Assembly: GCF_003012345.1 (NCBI RefSeq) | Contig: NZ_PVRV01000023.1 | Coordinates: forward strand, 310,001-374,000 | Length of the DNA stretch: 64,000 bases | Direction: 5' to 3' | Source of the DNA: Phytohalomonas tamaricis | GTDB taxonomy: Bacteria > Pseudomonadota > Gammaproteobacteria > Pseudomonadales > Halomonadaceae | Part shown: piece by piece, positions 38,750 through 50,819 of the stretch | Layout of the letters: every line of letters starts with the position of its first letter | Numbering within the stretch: position 1 is the first letter of the stretch | Program-made: the position numbers and the translations under genes | The notes under the pieces: model-generated | The model's database searches: none | What the model was told of the DNA's origin: nothing | What the model saw: the letters and a program-made list of their open reading frames with translations, nothing else

Positions 38750-39904
38750 TCAGGGTTTATGCGGCAGCGCCAGATATTCATGCGATTGCATTTCCTGAAG
38801 ACGAGACAAGGTACGCTCGAATTCAAATGCCAGATCACCGCCGGTATAAAGGTTTTCGGGCGCAGCTTCAGCCGTCATCAACAGCTTGACGCCACGATCA
38901 TAAAACTCATCGACCAGATTGATGAAACGACGAGCCTGGTCGGCATTGTCTCCCCCCATCACAGGTACTTCTGATACCAACACGGTATGGTACTCCCGCG
39001 AGAGCTCTATATAGTCATTCTGGCTTCTCGGACCATCACACAAGGCGCTGAATGTGAACCAGACCACGCCTTCACATAGCCGCTTAGCGTTCAGTGTGCG
39101 GTTGTTGATGGTCAGCGCGGCATCAGCCTTCCCCTTATTACCCGCCACTTTTTCAAAGCTTCCCTCTAGCGCCTTCTCAGCAGCGGCATTTGCTGGATAA
39201 TGGAAGATTTCTGCCTGTTCTAGCGTTCGCAACCGATAGTCGATGCCGGAATCGACGTTAACGATCTCACAATTGCGCTTTAGCAGATCAATTGCCGGAA
39301 GAAAGCGTGCGCGCTGAAGGCCATTTTTATACAGATCATCAGGTACAATATTTGACGTTGCGACCAGCACCACGCCTTGGGCAAAGAGCGCCTCAAGCAG
39401 ATTGGCCAGAATCATCGCATCGGTAATATCCTTGACAAAGAACTCATCGAAGCAGATGACTCGCGCCTCACGCGCAAACTTGGCGGCAATCAGCGTCAGG
39501 GGATTCTTTTCGCCTTTATGTATCTCCAACTCACGATGGACACGCTGCATGAAGCGGTGGAAATGGGTACGCATCTTGTCCGAAAACGGCAGACTGTCAT
39601 GAAAAGTATCGACCAGATAAGTCTTGCCACGCCCAACACCACCCCAGAAATACAAACCCATGACCCTCGGTTTGGCCGGAGCTTCAGGCGGCGTCTGCTT
39701 ACGCCCGAAGAGCCCTGAAACACGCCCTTTCAATCCTCCATTATCCGAGACATGAGTTTTAGGCGTTGGCTTGGGGGTCGAGATCAGTTCGTCGTAAAGT
39801 CGCTGAAGATGCTTGACTGCGCGCTCCTGCGCTTCGTCATATTGAAAATCTTCACGCTTCAGGTCAGCCTGGTACTTTGCTAGGGGCGGTTGTTGAACAC
39901 TCAT
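38750..39904 (-). CDS. zapE: Cell division AFG1-like ATPase ZapE
   Basis: ATPase of the AFG1/YhcM family associated with the Z ring, 384 aa. Walker A is GGVGRGKT at 88-95, Walker B ICFDEFFVKDI, and the sensor region reads LVATSNIVPDDLYKNGLQR. An insert of about 20 Gly/Pro-rich residues (near 45-80) precedes the Walker A. It is divergent from zapG, as in E. coli. Confidence 0.95.
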   Translation of the reverse strand: MSVQQPPLAKYQADLKREDFQYDEAQERAVKHLQRLYDELISTPKPTPKTHVSDNGGLKGRVSGLFGRKQTPPEAPAKPRVMGLYFWGGVGRGKTYLVDTFHDSLPFSDKMRTHFHRFMQRVHRELEIHKGEKNPLTLIAAKFAREARVICFDEFFVKDITDAMILANLLEALFAQGVVLVATSNIVPDDLYKNGLQRARFLPAIDLLKRNCEIVNVDSGIDYRLRTLEQAEIFHYPANAAAEKALEGSFEKVAGNKGKADAALTINNRTLNAKRLCEGVVWFTFSALCDGPRSQNDYIELSREYHTVLVSEVPVMGGDNADQARRFINLVDEFYDRGVKLLMTAEAAPENLYTGGDLAFEFERTLSRLQEMQSHEYLALPHKP

Positions 39905-39993
39905 GTGCTTTCGGTACGCTCGTAAAATCGTGAAATGTGGGCTTTAGTATAAAGTTTTCCGCCACTATAGGCACGATAGGGCAAGGCAATACG

Positions 39994-40024
39994 TTGACCC
40001 TGGGTACACGCGCCCTCTTATAAT
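39994..40024 (+). promoter_or_regulatory. Probable promoter of zapG
   Basis: TTGACC (39994-39999) and a perfect TATAAT (40019-40024) are 19 bases apart, a little long but usable. Transcription would start about 50 bases before the GTG start of zapG. Confidence 0.45.
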
Positions 40025-40080
40025 AGAGCCAGCGGGAATTGGCTGAGGATACATCAGCCTGAAATAAACAGGAGAGGCTT

Positions 40081-40527
40081 GTGAACGAAAGCAACATCGA
40101 CTGGATCTTGGCGCTGGCGTGCTTGCTGGCAGGTATTGGCATTGGCGCGATAGGCTATCATTTGCTCAACGCCAACGTGGCACGTAACCAGAAGGTCAGA
40201 CAAAAGCTTGCCGAAACCGAGCTGGAACTCAACCAGGTCCGTGATTCATTGAATAATCATTTTGCGCAAGCCGCTGAACTCATTAGCAACATCCAGCGTC
40301 AGAGTCAGGAATTGCAGCAGCAGATTATGCTGGGCGCCGACAAACTGAGTGATGACGTCCAGCTTAAGCGCCGCCTGCATCAACAAGGAGGTGAAGAGCT
40401 GGTCGATGATGAAAATGAATCGTCGCTATATGCGCCGCGCGATTATGCTGAGGGCACGGACATGTCCGATGATTATGTTATCGCGCCCAAACATGAGCAG
40501 GATTCCACTCAGCCGCCCCGCTACTGA
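40081..40527 (+). CDS. zapG: Z-ring associated membrane protein ZapG (YhcB, DUF1043)
   Basis: Bitopic inner-membrane protein, 148 aa, linked in E. coli to division and envelope growth. The GTG start at 40081 has AGGAGAGG before it. One N-terminal helix (WILALACLLAGIGIGAIGYHL) is followed by a long coiled coil with many Gln and Leu (to about 105) and an acidic, disordered tail. Divergent from zapE. Confidence 0.9.
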   Translation: MNESNIDWILALACLLAGIGIGAIGYHLLNANVARNQKVRQKLAETELELNQVRDSLNNHFAQAAELISNIQRQSQELQQQIMLGADKLSDDVQLKRRLHQQGGEELVDDENESSLYAPRDYAEGTDMSDDYVIAPKHEQDSTQPPRY

Positions 40528-40543
40528 CGTTCAACGCTCAAAT

Positions 40544-40574
40544 AGTACAGGCGGATTTGTTCGCCTGTACTTTC
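40544..40574 (+). terminator. Terminator after zapG
   Basis: GTACAGGCG (40545-40553) pairs with CGCCTGTAC (40562-40570) around an eight-base loop and is followed by TTTCTCTTCT. It may also act weakly on the converging Nif3-like gene. Confidence 0.7.
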
Positions 40575-40624
40575 TCTTCTCCCTCATGCTTTCGCTGTAT
40601 CAGCGCGTCGACATCTGCAACTCA

Positions 40625-41383
40625 CTAGGCTGGGTTATCGATATCAACGAAGCGATGGGTAATGGGATACTGCGCAGCCAGCCAGTTGCCTAGCGCCTCA
40701 ATACCGTAGCGTTCCGTGGCATGATGACCAGCAGAAAAGTAGCTGATGCCCTGCTCACGGGCCAGATGCGTTGTACGCTCGGATATTTCGCCGGAAACAA
40801 AGGCATCCACACCCGCATCCGCCGCCGCACTGATCATGTCTTGAGCTCCCCCGGTACACCAGGCAATCTTGCGAATATCGCGATTATGCCCTTCAATTAC
40901 CAACGGCGGGCGCCTTAGCACATTCTCAATATGTGCTGCCATCGCCTGATTGCTCATCGGCGCGTCGGGAGTGCCAAAAAATAGAATGCCTTCTCCCAAA
41001 GGGGCGTCAATCGCGCCTTCGACCGACCAGCCTAGCTTTTTAGCCAGCATGGCATTGTTACCAAGCTCAGGATGGGCATCGAGGGGCAAATGGTAAGCGA
41101 CAAGATTAATGTCATTATTAAGCAGGGTGGCAATGCGCTGATGCTTCATACCCGTAATGGCTACCGGTTCATTTTTCCAGAAGTAGCCATGGTGAACCAG
41201 CACCATATCAGCCTCCCACGCGACAGCCTCGTCAAGCAGCGCCTGACTTGCCGTTACGCCTGTCATGATCTTTTCAAGACGCTCACATCCCTCCACTTGA
41301 AGCCCATTGATAGTGTAATCCTTGAAACGGTTCGACCCTAAAAGGTCTTCCATGGCATGAATAAGTATGTTTCGTGCAATCAT
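40625..41383 (-). CDS. Nif3-like dinuclear metal-centre protein
   Basis: Nif3/YbgI family protein, 252 aa. His and Asp/Glu ligands for a dinuclear metal site are seen in VLVHHGYFW, YHLPLDAHPELGNN, and near the C-terminus in SEGHHATE-like context (YFSAGHHATERYG). Biochemical role is not settled; the family has been called GTP cyclohydrolase I type 2 on thin evidence. The ATG at 41383 with GGAGG seven bases before it is preferred to 41431. Confidence 0.92.
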   Translation of the reverse strand: MIARNILIHAMEDLLGSNRFKDYTINGLQVEGCERLEKIMTGVTASQALLDEAVAWEADMVLVHHGYFWKNEPVAITGMKHQRIATLLNNDINLVAYHLPLDAHPELGNNAMLAKKLGWSVEGAIDAPLGEGILFFGTPDAPMSNQAMAAHIENVLRRPPLVIEGHNRDIRKIAWCTGGAQDMISAAADAGVDAFVSGEISERTTHLAREQGISYFSAGHHATERYGIEALGNWLAAQYPITHRFVDIDNPA

Positions 41384-41493
41384 CAAGGCCTCCGGGCAAG
41401 CAAAATTATACAATGATACACTAGGCCCCATTGTAGGGGCGGCGCACCTGCCCTTCGACCATTTTCCAGACGCCTCTTGATAAGGATGTATAG

Positions 41494-42738
41494 ATGCGCC
41501 GATTTCTGGTGCCCCTGATCTGGCCTGTACTTAGCGGCATTTTGCTGGCGTTTGTATTGTTAGATCATGTCCCGCAACTCATAGGCCCCTCCGCTGTTTC
41601 AAACTCTGAGACTTTGATATCTGCCCCAGCATCTCATTCCGTGCTGCAGGCGTCCACAGAGATTCACCGGACGCCCACGGTACGTGAAGCCACTGCGTTC
41701 AATCGCCATGATGGCCCCGCCAGTTACGCCGATGCCGTTGATAGCGCGGCCCCGGCAGTGGTTAACGTTTACTCATCGCGATTGATCGAAAATGACCAGC
41801 ACCCCTTGATGTCCGACCCTTTCTTTCGCCAGTTTTTTGGCGATGGAACGCCGACACGTCGGCGTATGCTTTCCAGCCTGGGTTCCGGCGTCATTGTCAG
41901 CCCGGAGGGCTACGTGCTGACCAACAACCATGTCATCAGCGGTGCCGACGAAATCCAGGTCGCACTACGTGATGGAAGGGAAACGTTGGCCAAGGTCATC
42001 GGCACCGATCCAGAAACGGATCTGGCCGTCTTAAAAATCGATCTCGGCAATCTTCCCGTTATCGCCCTAGCTGACTCCGCCAATATCAAGGTAGGCGATG
42101 TCGCGCTGGCGATAGGCAACCCTTTCGGGGTGGGCCAGACGGTCACCATGGGAATCATCAGCGCAACGGGCCGCACTCACCTAGGCCTGAACGCCTACGA
42201 GGACTTCATTCAAACAGACGCAGCCATTAACCCAGGCAATTCAGGTGGTGCGCTGGTTAATGCAGAAGGTGCACTGGTCGGTATCAATACCGCCATCTTT
42301 TCACGTTCAGGCGGCTCTCAGGGCATCGGCTTTGCCATTCCGACCAATCTGGTACGCGACATTCTCAACGATCTGGTGGTACGCGGACGGGTTATTCGCG
42401 GCTGGCTGGGCATAGAAGCACAAGAGATATCTTCAGCCCTGGCGAACTCGTTTAATATCAAGGCTCCACGAGGGGTGGTCGTTACCAGCGTTGTCCCCGA
42501 TGGTCCAGCGGACCGAGCAGGCGTCAAGTCTGGCGATATCATCCTTTCCATAGACGGTGCCCCGATGCTTGATGCACAGGCGGCGATGGTCGATATTGCC
42601 GAGGTTCAGCCCGGACACGAACTGCCGCTACAGCTATATCGCAACGGTAAACGCATCAATGTCACCATTCAGGTAGGTGAGCGCCCTTCTCGTCAAACCC
42701 CAGCACTCACCGGCCAATCGCCCCAGCCTGCTAACTGA
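41494..42738 (+). CDS. Membrane-anchored HtrA-family serine protease, AlgW/DegS type
   Basis: Periplasmic protease that in relatives cleaves the anti-sigma factor RseA/MucA in response to misfolded outer-membrane proteins, 414 aa. One N-terminal anchor helix (FLVPLIWPVLSGILLAFVLL) and a single PDZ domain (about 310-395). Catalytic triad His146 (TNNHVI), Asp176 (ETDLAVL) and Ser250 (NPGNSGGAL). Genes next to hisD and murA correspond to algW of Pseudomonas. It is somewhat longer than AlgW (about 389), mainly in a Ser/Thr-rich linker after the anchor and a polar tail. The target is inferred; no anti-sigma gene is in the window. Confidence 0.9.
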   Translation: MRRFLVPLIWPVLSGILLAFVLLDHVPQLIGPSAVSNSETLISAPASHSVLQASTEIHRTPTVREATAFNRHDGPASYADAVDSAAPAVVNVYSSRLIENDQHPLMSDPFFRQFFGDGTPTRRRMLSSLGSGVIVSPEGYVLTNNHVISGADEIQVALRDGRETLAKVIGTDPETDLAVLKIDLGNLPVIALADSANIKVGDVALAIGNPFGVGQTVTMGIISATGRTHLGLNAYEDFIQTDAAINPGNSGGALVNAEGALVGINTAIFSRSGGSQGIGFAIPTNLVRDILNDLVVRGRVIRGWLGIEAQEISSALANSFNIKAPRGVVVTSVVPDGPADRAGVKSGDIILSIDGAPMLDAQAAMVDIAEVQPGHELPLQLYRNGKRINVTIQVGERPSRQTPALTGQSPQPAN

Positions 42739-42745
42739 TTGCATA

Positions 42746-42772
42746 AAAAAGCCCCGCAAAGCGGGGCTTTTT
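42746..42772. terminator. Bidirectional terminator between the AlgW/DegS-type gene and hisD
   Basis: Perfect 12-bp stem AAAAAGCCCCGC/GCGGGGCTTTTT (42746-42757 with 42761-42772) with a three-base loop and T-runs on both strands. Confidence 0.95.
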
Positions 42773-42824
42773 ACGAATAACGTATGCATTGACATTGGAA
42801 TGACACGTGCAGCGATGCTCGTCC

Positions 42825-44147
42825 CTAGCTATTGCTCTTCGGCATACGGTTTTCAGCAGAACGGGCATGGGCTGTCAACGATTCACCACGGGCCAACACT
42901 GATGCGGTTTGCCCAAGCACCGCCGCCCCCTCTGGAGAACACTGAATCAGTGACGAGCGTTTTTGGAAATCATAAACACCCAAGGGAGAGGCAAAGCGCG
43001 CCGTGCCCGATGTAGGCAATACATGATTGGGCCCAGCACAGTAATCGCCAAGCACTTCGGCGGTGTAACGTCCCATGAAGATGGCCCCGGCATGACGCAC
43101 CTGCTCGGCCATGGCTGCAGGATGCTCAACCGATAATTCCAGATGCTCAGGGGCAATACGGTTGGTAAGCGCTATCGCCTCCTCTTCACTCGACACTAGA
43201 ATCAACGCACCACGCCCGCTTAGTGATGCCTCAATGATCGCCTCACGCTCCATGGTCGGCAGTAGCTTTTCAATGCTTGCAGCTACAGCGTCTCGGTGAG
43301 CGCTGTCCCAGGTAATCAGAATGGATTGAGCATCTTCATCGTGCTCGGCTTGCGAGAAAAGATCCATCGCCAGCCAGTCAGGATCGGTTCCACCGTCGGA
43401 GATCACAAGAATTTCCGAAGGGCCGGCAATCATGTCGATACCCACCTGGCCAAATACAGCACGCTTTGCGGTCGCCACGTAGATATTGCCGGGACCGACA
43501 ATCTTGTCGACGCGCAGCACGCTTTCAGTCCCATAAGCCAACGCTGCGATGGCCTGGGCACCGCCGATAGTAAATACACAATCGATACCGGCCACGTGAG
43601 CTGCAGCAAGTACCAGTTCGTTCACGACGCCATCCGGCGTAGGAACCACCATGACGACTTCAGCTACGCCCGCAACACGGGCCGGAATTACGTTCATCAA
43701 TACCGATGAGGGATACGCTGCCTTCCCCCCCGGCACATAAACACCCACCCGATCTAGCGGCGTCACCTTTTGGCCAAGCATGGTGCCATCAGCCTCAGTA
43801 TATGACCATGATTCCGGCTTTTGTCGCTCATGGTACTCACGGATACGCTGAGCGGCCGTAGCCAGCGCTTCACGCTGCTGTTCAGAAATATTCTTGTAGG
43901 CTTCTGCAAGCCGCTTGGCATCCAGCGTCAACTCAGTCATGGATGACACTTCAAGCCGGTCGAAGCGATGGGTCATTTCAAGCACGGCAGCATCGCCCCG
44001 ACTTCTAACCGCAGCGATAATATCATCGACTCGCTGCTGTACACCCTTGTCGGAAACGCTTTCCCATGCCAGTAACGCATCAAGGCGAGCGTCGAAATCA
44101 TCATCCCGGCTGGATAACAGCGCCGGGCCCCGTAGCTTGTTATTCAT
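42825..44147 (-). CDS. hisD: Histidinol dehydrogenase
   Basis: Last two steps of histidine synthesis, oxidising histidinol to histidine, 440 aa. [31 protein letters not shown] and [13 protein letters not shown] hold the substrate and zinc region; [12 protein letters not shown] near the end is typical. It follows hisG by 17 bases. hisC, which sits beside hisD in pseudomonads, is not present here. Confidence 0.97.
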   Translation of the reverse strand: MNNKLRGPALLSSRDDDFDARLDALLAWESVSDKGVQQRVDDIIAAVRSRGDAAVLEMTHRFDRLEVSSMTELTLDAKRLAEAYKNISEQQREALATAAQRIREYHERQKPESWSYTEADGTMLGQKVTPLDRVGVYVPGGKAAYPSSVLMNVIPARVAGVAEVVMVVPTPDGVVNELVLAAAHVAGIDCVFTIGGAQAIAALAYGTESVLRVDKIVGPGNIYVATAKRAVFGQVGIDMIAGPSEILVISDGGTDPDWLAMDLFSQAEHDEDAQSILITWDSAHRDAVAASIEKLLPTMEREAIIEASLSGRGALILVSSEEEAIALTNRIAPEHLELSVEHPAAMAEQVRHAGAIFMGRYTAEVLGDYCAGPNHVLPTSGTARFASPLGVYDFQKRSSLIQCSPEGAAVLGQTASVLARGESLTAHARSAENRMPKSNS

Positions 44148-44164
44148 ATCGGGCTCCGCTGGGT

Positions 44165-44812
44165 TTAGGTCTCGCTGCGCCGCTTGTTCACGGCCTCACG
44201 CAGCCGCTCGACAAGCGGTGTAATACGCTCATGCTGCATGGTCATGGATGCCTTGTTGACGACAAGACGCGTGCTGATCTCAGTGATAAGTTCACGCGGC
44301 TCCATGCCATTGGCACGCAACGTGTTGCCGGTATCGACAATGTCGACGATTTCATCGGCAAGGTTCATCAACGGTGCCAACTCCATCGCCCCATAAAGCT
44401 TGATGACCTCTGCCTGAATCCCCTGGCTGGCATAATAACGCCGAGCAATATTGACGAACTTGGTCGCCACACGGCGTCTCGCATGACGAGGTGCACCCCC
44501 CATAATACCGGCCGTCATCAGACGACAGCGGGAGATGTTGAGATCCAGCGGCTCATACAGGCCTTTTGCGCCGTGTTCCATCAAGACGTCCTTGCCCGCC
44601 ACACCGATGTCAGCCGCCCCTAGTTGAACGTAGGTAGGCACATCGGTGGCGCGAATGACAACAAACTTGACGTCGGGCAGGTTGGTGTCAAATAGCAGCT
44701 TACGGCTCTTGTCTAGATCTTCTGCAGGCACGATGCCCGCATCGGCCAGCAGCGGCAGAGTCTCTTTCAGAATGCGCCCTTTCGAGAGGGCAAGAATCAA
44801 TGGTTTGCTCAT
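44165..44812 (-). CDS. hisG: ATP phosphoribosyltransferase, short form HisG
   Basis: First step of histidine synthesis, 215 aa. This is the short form that lacks the C-terminal regulatory domain and needs HisZ as partner; hisZ is not in the window. [16 protein letters not shown] starts the protein, and [13 protein letters not shown] is the PRPP-binding loop. It lies between murA and hisD, the pseudomonad order. Confidence 0.96.
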   Translation of the reverse strand: MSKPLILALSKGRILKETLPLLADAGIVPAEDLDKSRKLLFDTNLPDVKFVVIRATDVPTYVQLGAADIGVAGKDVLMEHGAKGLYEPLDLNISRCRLMTAGIMGGAPRHARRRVATKFVNIARRYYASQGIQAEVIKLYGAMELAPLMNLADEIVDIVDTGNTLRANGMEPRELITEISTRLVVNKASMTMQHERITPLVERLREAVNKRRSET

Positions 44813-44859
44813 GGTCCCGAGTCGCGGTCTGGGCCGTCAGAGGACGGCCCGGTGAACAA

Positions 44860-46409
<1,550 letters not shown>

Positions 46410-46482
46410 TGTCGCGTTCACTCCTGTGGATGACGAATTTACGCCTATGGTAAATGAAAAGGGAGGTGAAACGCGATTTTGT

Positions 46483-46800
46483 TCAGGCAGGAAATATTTC
46501 TTCCAAGTCTGCCAGTTCGACAAGCCCACGCAGACCCGGGGAAAGTTTGATGGCACTGATGCTTACATCGTGCCGGGACGCATCACGTATCCATTCAAGC
46601 AGTACTGAAAGCATGGCACTGCTGACACTTTCAACACCGCTTGCGTCAAGCACGAGCGCATCCTTGCGCTCATCGATCCACTTCCTGCCCGCAGCAGCAA
46701 GCGGCGCGGCATCATCAAAATCAGGTGCTCCACTTACGCGGAGCACCTGTTCATCAGCAATCAAGCAAACGTCACCATGATCATAGAGCGTGGTGGTCAT
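46483..46800 (-). CDS. mlaB: STAS-domain protein MlaB of the lipid transport ABC complex
   Basis: Cytosolic STAS protein that stabilises the MlaFEDB transporter, 105 aa. LVLDASGVESVSSAMLSVLLE is the STAS loop. The start ATG at 46800 overlaps the mlaC stop (ATGA). It is the last of five coupled mla genes. Confidence 0.93.
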   Translation of the reverse strand: MTTTLYDHGDVCLIADEQVLRVSGAPDFDDAAPLAAAGRKWIDERKDALVLDASGVESVSSAMLSVLLEWIRDASRHDVSISAIKLSPGLRGLVELADLEEIFPA

Positions 46801-47447
46801 TGCGGCTGGCCGTCCTGACCGCCTTCTTGCAGGTCGACATCGGGAGACCATGAGCTGATGACACGATCAAAATCACGATTGTTATCGCGCATCGCCTGAT
46901 CGAACTGATTACGGAACGTAAGCCCCAGGTTAATGCCATTGACCACGACATTGATCACTTTCCAGCCATTTTGACGCTGCTTGAGCGTAAACGAGACCGG
47001 ATAGCTCTGCCCGTTACGAGCAATGATTTCCATCTGTACATTAGCCTGGTCCTCGTATCGCTGGGGGCTTTGCTCATCCAGCACGCGCAGGGTTTCGTAA
47101 TCGAACGTCACCAGGCCATTGGAGTAAGTATCTATCAGCGTTTGCTTGAATACATCGGAAAAACGCGAACGCTGCTCAGGTGAAGCCGCTTTAAAATATT
47201 TACCCATCACACCTGCGGAGATGTAATGGTAATCAACAATGGGGTCGAGTGTATCGTTGACAAGCGACTTGAGCTCATTGTGATGCTGATTGTAATAATC
47301 GCGGCGATTTTCCAGCTTCGACATCAAGGCATCGACGCTATTTTTAACCACTGCCACCGGCGATTCTTGTGCTGCCTGCGCACTTAAGGCGCTCAAACTA
47401 GCCAGAATGGTCAACATGACGAGGCAATATTTGAAAAGCTGCTTCAT
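46797..47447 (-). CDS. mlaC: Periplasmic phospholipid shuttle MlaC
   Basis: Soluble carrier of phospholipids between MlaA and MlaFEDB, 216 aa. A signal peptide (FKYCLVMLTILASLSALSAQA) is followed by the MlaC fold; FTLKQRQNGWKVINVVVNG is the conserved core. It starts 41 bases after mlaD. The mlaA gene is not in the window. Confidence 0.96.
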   Translation of the reverse strand: MKQLFKYCLVMLTILASLSALSAQAAQESPVAVVKNSVDALMSKLENRRDYYNQHHNELKSLVNDTLDPIVDYHYISAGVMGKYFKAASPEQRSRFSDVFKQTLIDTYSNGLVTFDYETLRVLDEQSPQRYEDQANVQMEIIARNGQSYPVSFTLKQRQNGWKVINVVVNGINLGLTFRNQFDQAMRDNNRDFDRVISSWSPDVDLQEGGQDGQPQ

Positions 47448-47488
47448 CCAAATCTCCTAATAATAAACTAAGGTATCGAACTATACGT

Positions 47489-47953
47489 TCAGTCTTTGCC
47501 CATACTGGACACGAACTGCTGAATAAGCTCTTCCAGTACCAAAGCCTGCTGGGTATCACGGATTGTGTCGCCATCTTTCAAGGTTTCGGGGTCGCCTCCC
47601 GTACTCAAGCCGATATACTGCTCACCTAAAAGCCCAGAGGTCAGAATGGCTGCGGTCGTATCCTGGGAGAGCTTGCCTTCAAGATCCTCATCGATCTGCA
47701 TTGTGACCCGGCCTTCGTACCATTTAGGGTCGAGTTCAATGCTGGTAATCCTCCCCACCGTCACACCGGCCATCGTTACTTTTGAGCGCGCCTTGAGACC
47801 GCCTATGTTGCTGAAGTTAGCATAGAGCGTGAATGTCTGATCCGCTCGAGATGGCGTCAGACCACTCACCTGCAAGCCGAGAAATACCAGTCCCAGGAAG
47901 CCGGCAAGTACGAACAGGCCTACCCCGCCTTCAATCCATTTACTGCGCTTCAT
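47489..47953 (-). CDS. mlaD: MCE-domain protein MlaD
   Basis: Membrane-anchored MCE hexamer subunit that gives a lipid passage above MlaE, 154 aa. One anchor ([20 protein letters not shown]) and one MCE domain starting [32 protein letters not shown] is the typical end of the MCE core. ATGA overlap with mlaE. Confidence 0.96.
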   Translation of the reverse strand: MKRSKWIEGGVGLFVLAGFLGLVFLGLQVSGLTPSRADQTFTLYANFSNIGGLKARSKVTMAGVTVGRITSIELDPKWYEGRVTMQIDEDLEGKLSQDTTAAILTSGLLGEQYIGLSTGGDPETLKDGDTIRDTQQALVLEELIQQFVSSMGKD

Positions 47954-48732
47954 CCAAACTCTCCAAACATCAGCGCGGTCAGCACAAAATCAAGGCCGAG
48001 GACCGCGAGTGAGCCATATACCACGGTACGTGTCGTCGCGCGTGAAATGCCCTCGGACGTCGGTACGAGGTCGTATCCTTGAAAGACGGCGATCCAGGTC
48101 ACAACAAGACCAAAGATGACACTTTTGACCATGCCGTTCAGGATGTCGTTAACGAAATTGACGCTGCTCTGCATATTGCTCCAGAAAGAACCCGCATAGA
48201 CACCGAGCCAGTCAACCCCGACCAGATAGCCGCCATAAATACCCACGACGCTAAAGAACACCGTCAGGACGGGAAGAGAGACAAAGCCCGCCCATAGCCG
48301 TGGCGCAACAACGCGGCGCATCGGGTCGACACCGATCATCTCCATGCTAGTGAGCTGTTCGGTCGCTTTCATCAGGCCTATCTCCGCCGTAAGCGCCGAG
48401 CCGGCGCGCCCCGCGAACAGCAACGCAGTAACCACCGGCGCAAGCTCACGCAGAAGCGAGAGTGCCACCATCTGGCCAAGCGCCTCATCGGCACCAAAGC
48501 CGACCAGTACGACATATCCCTGCAAGGCGATTACCATCCCGATGAACAGACCCGACACTAAAATGATCGGCAAGGAAAGCACGCCAACGAAATGCATCTG
48601 CTGCAGCCACAGGCGAAAACCTTCTGCCCGCGGTATACCGATGAAGGCCTGAACGAGAAATATTGCTGATCGTCCCAACGCCTCCAACGCATCGAGCGAG
48701 ACTCGCCCAAGAGCGACAATACGATTGATCAT
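47950..48732 (-). CDS. mlaE: Phospholipid transporter permease MlaE
   Basis: Permease subunit, 260 aa, with five to six membrane helices. The conserved coupling region [21 protein letters not shown] and [19 protein letters not shown] are the family signatures. Overlaps mlaF and mlaD by four bases each. Confidence 0.96.
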   Translation of the reverse strand: MINRIVALGRVSLDALEALGRSAIFLVQAFIGIPRAEGFRLWLQQMHFVGVLSLPIILVSGLFIGMVIALQGYVVLVGFGADEALGQMVALSLLRELAPVVTALLFAGRAGSALTAEIGLMKATEQLTSMEMIGVDPMRRVVAPRLWAGFVSLPVLTVFFSVVGIYGGYLVGVDWLGVYAGSFWSNMQSSVNFVNDILNGMVKSVIFGLVVTWIAVFQGYDLVPTSEGISRATTRTVVYGSLAVLGLDFVLTALMFGEFG

Positions 48733-49544
48733 CGCTGCTGCCCCCTGCCTGCCAGAATATCGTCATAAAAGTTCGCGGCGGGATAATGGAACGGTACGGG
48801 GCCATCAGGCTTGCCATGAACGAATTGGCTGACGCGCGGATCAGCCTCGGCATTTAAGCTCTGGGGGGTACCGTGCGCCATTACCTTGCCATCGGAGATG
48901 ACGTAAACATAGTCGGCGATGGTAAGTGTCTCCTTGATATCATGAGACACCACAATAGCCGTCATGTTGAGCGCCTGATTCAAGTTACGAATCAACTGTA
49001 CCAATACTCCCATGGAGATAGGATCCTGGCCGACAAAAGGCTCGTCATACATGATCAGATCGGGATCAAGCGCAATAGCGCGGGCCAGAGCAACGCGCCG
49101 GGTCATACCACCGGACAGCTCGGCCGGCATGAGATGACGCGCACCACGCAGCCCCACAGCCTGCAGCTTGATCAAGACCAGATCACGAATCATCGATTCA
49201 GGCAGGTCCGTATGCACACGCAGCGGAAACGCAACATTTTCAAAGACACTGAGATCAGAAAACAGCGCACCGCTTTGAAACAGCATGCCCATACACCGGC
49301 GCATCCGAAATAACGCTTTTCGAGACAAGCGGTGCACATCCTGGCCAGCGATATGCACCTGCCCAGCTTCAGGGGTCAACTGCCCGCCGATTAGCTTTAA
49401 AAGCGTGGTCTTACCGGTACCGCTCGGCCCCATGATGGCAGTAATCTTGCCTCGCTGAACGCGCAGGTCAACACCTGAAAAAATCTCACGCCCGGAGCGC
49501 GAGAATTTCAGTCCTTTGACATCGACTAGTATTGAGTCGGTCAT
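48729..49544 (-). CDS. mlaF: Phospholipid transporter ATPase MlaF
   Basis: ATPase of the MlaFEDB complex, 271 aa. Walker A GPSGTGKT at 39-46, signature [15 protein letters not shown], Walker [14 protein letters not shown]. The C-terminal tail extends past the ATPase core, as in E. coli MlaF where it contacts the neighbouring subunit. First gene of the mla block, divergent from kdsD. Confidence 0.97.
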   Translation of the reverse strand: MTDSILVDVKGLKFSRSGREIFSGVDLRVQRGKITAIMGPSGTGKTTLLKLIGGQLTPEAGQVHIAGQDVHRLSRKALFRMRRCMGMLFQSGALFSDLSVFENVAFPLRVHTDLPESMIRDLVLIKLQAVGLRGARHLMPAELSGGMTRRVALARAIALDPDLIMYDEPFVGQDPISMGVLVQLIRNLNQALNMTAIVVSHDIKETLTIADYVYVISDGKVMAHGTPQSLNAEADPRVSQFVHGKPDGPVPFHYPAANFYDDILAGRGQQR

Positions 49545-49614
49545 GCGACTCCTATCTTGTTCATAAAATTATCGAACATCGTATCCGAATTCTGCCAACC
49601 ACCGCCAGTGCATC

Positions 49615-49643
49615 TTGCAAAGGCCTGACACGATACGTTTAAT
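49615..49643 (+). promoter_or_regulatory. Possible sigma-70 promoter of kdsD
   Basis: TTGCAA (49615-49620) and TTTAAT (49638-49643) are 17 bases apart. It would give a leader of about 155 bases before the kdsD ATG. The rest of the 261-base mlaF-kdsD gap holds no gene I can support. Confidence 0.4.
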
Positions 49644-49805
49644 GGCACCCCACGACGCTTGGCCCCATGGGTGTGCGGTAGATGCGGCTTACAAAGCCCC
49701 GATGTGACTCACCGGGTTAACGGCCCCATGACAGCCCTATCGGCTTGGCGTATCGTGCAGCTCTTAGCGCCTTGGGCGTGTCGATGAACAGTCCGGATCG
49801 GTACC

Positions 49806-50786
49806 ATGACAATCAATTCCGACCATGATTTTCGCGCTAGTGCGCGGCGCACATTGATTCTAGAACAGACCGCGATTGGCGATTTGATTCCCAAGCTGGG
49901 CGATGAGTTTGATCATGCCTGCCGGCTTATCCTCACCTGCAAGGGACGAGTCGTTGTGACAGGAATGGGAAAATCGGGGCATATCGGGCGCAAAATAGCC
50001 GCCACGCTCGCCAGCACCGGCACACCAGCCTTTTATATTCACCCCGGCGAAGCCAGCCATGGCGATCTTGGCATGCTCACACATGACGATCTGGTCATCG
50101 CGTTGTCCAACTCAGGTGAGACAGCCGAAATTACTGCCCTGTTGCCCTGGCTAAAACGTATGGGTATTTGTCTCATCAGCATGTCGGGACGTGATGACTC
50201 CACGTTGGCCCGCTACGCCGACGCCCATCTAGACGCCAGCGTCGAAAAGGAAGCATGTCCCCTCAATCTTGCACCCACCTCATCGACAACCGCTGCCCTG
50301 GCATTAGGTGATGCGCTAGCCATCGCCTTGCTTGAAGCACGCGGCTTCAGTGCTGAGGACTTTGCGCTTTCCCACCCAGGCGGCACACTAGGACGACGTC
50401 TACTTATCAAAGTAGAAGATGTAATGCACGGCGGCCTACAGTTACCTAGCGTGCCTGCAGGGAGTCCTCTACGCGACGCTTTGCTTGAAATCACCCGCAA
50501 GGGGTTAGGGTTTACCTGCGTTTTGTCACCCGATGGCAGGTTAGCGGGAATTTATACCGACGGCGATCTACGCCGAACATTGGATAACTACGGGGACCTG
50601 CGCCACGTTCGAATCGATGACGTGATGACCCCCGGCGGCAGAACCGTACCGCCTGACATGCTCGCCGCCGAAGCGGTGCGGATCATGGAACAGCACCGGA
50701 TTACGGCACTAGTCGTCATCGACGATGAGTACCATCCGATCGGCGCGCTGAAAATGCAGGATCTTCTGACCAGTGGCGTGATCTGA
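49806..50786 (+). CDS. kdsD: D-arabinose 5-phosphate isomerase KdsD
   Basis: Makes arabinose 5-phosphate for Kdo synthesis, 326 aa. An N-terminal SIS domain (ALSNSGETAEITALLPWLKR) is followed by two CBS domains (about 205-326). It heads the kdsD-kdsC-lptC-lptA-lptB run found in most gammaproteobacteria, linking Kdo synthesis to LPS export. Confidence 0.96.
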   Translation: MTINSDHDFRASARRTLILEQTAIGDLIPKLGDEFDHACRLILTCKGRVVVTGMGKSGHIGRKIAATLASTGTPAFYIHPGEASHGDLGMLTHDDLVIALSNSGETAEITALLPWLKRMGICLISMSGRDDSTLARYADAHLDASVEKEACPLNLAPTSSTTAALALGDALAIALLEARGFSAEDFALSHPGGTLGRRLLIKVEDVMHGGLQLPSVPAGSPLRDALLEITRKGLGFTCVLSPDGRLAGIYTDGDLRRTLDNYGDLRHVRIDDVMTPGGRTVPPDMLAAEAVRIMEQHRITALVVIDDEYHPIGALKMQDLLTSGVI

Positions 50787-50819
50787 ACCGACGCCAGACG
50801 TTACATCAAGGAACACAAC

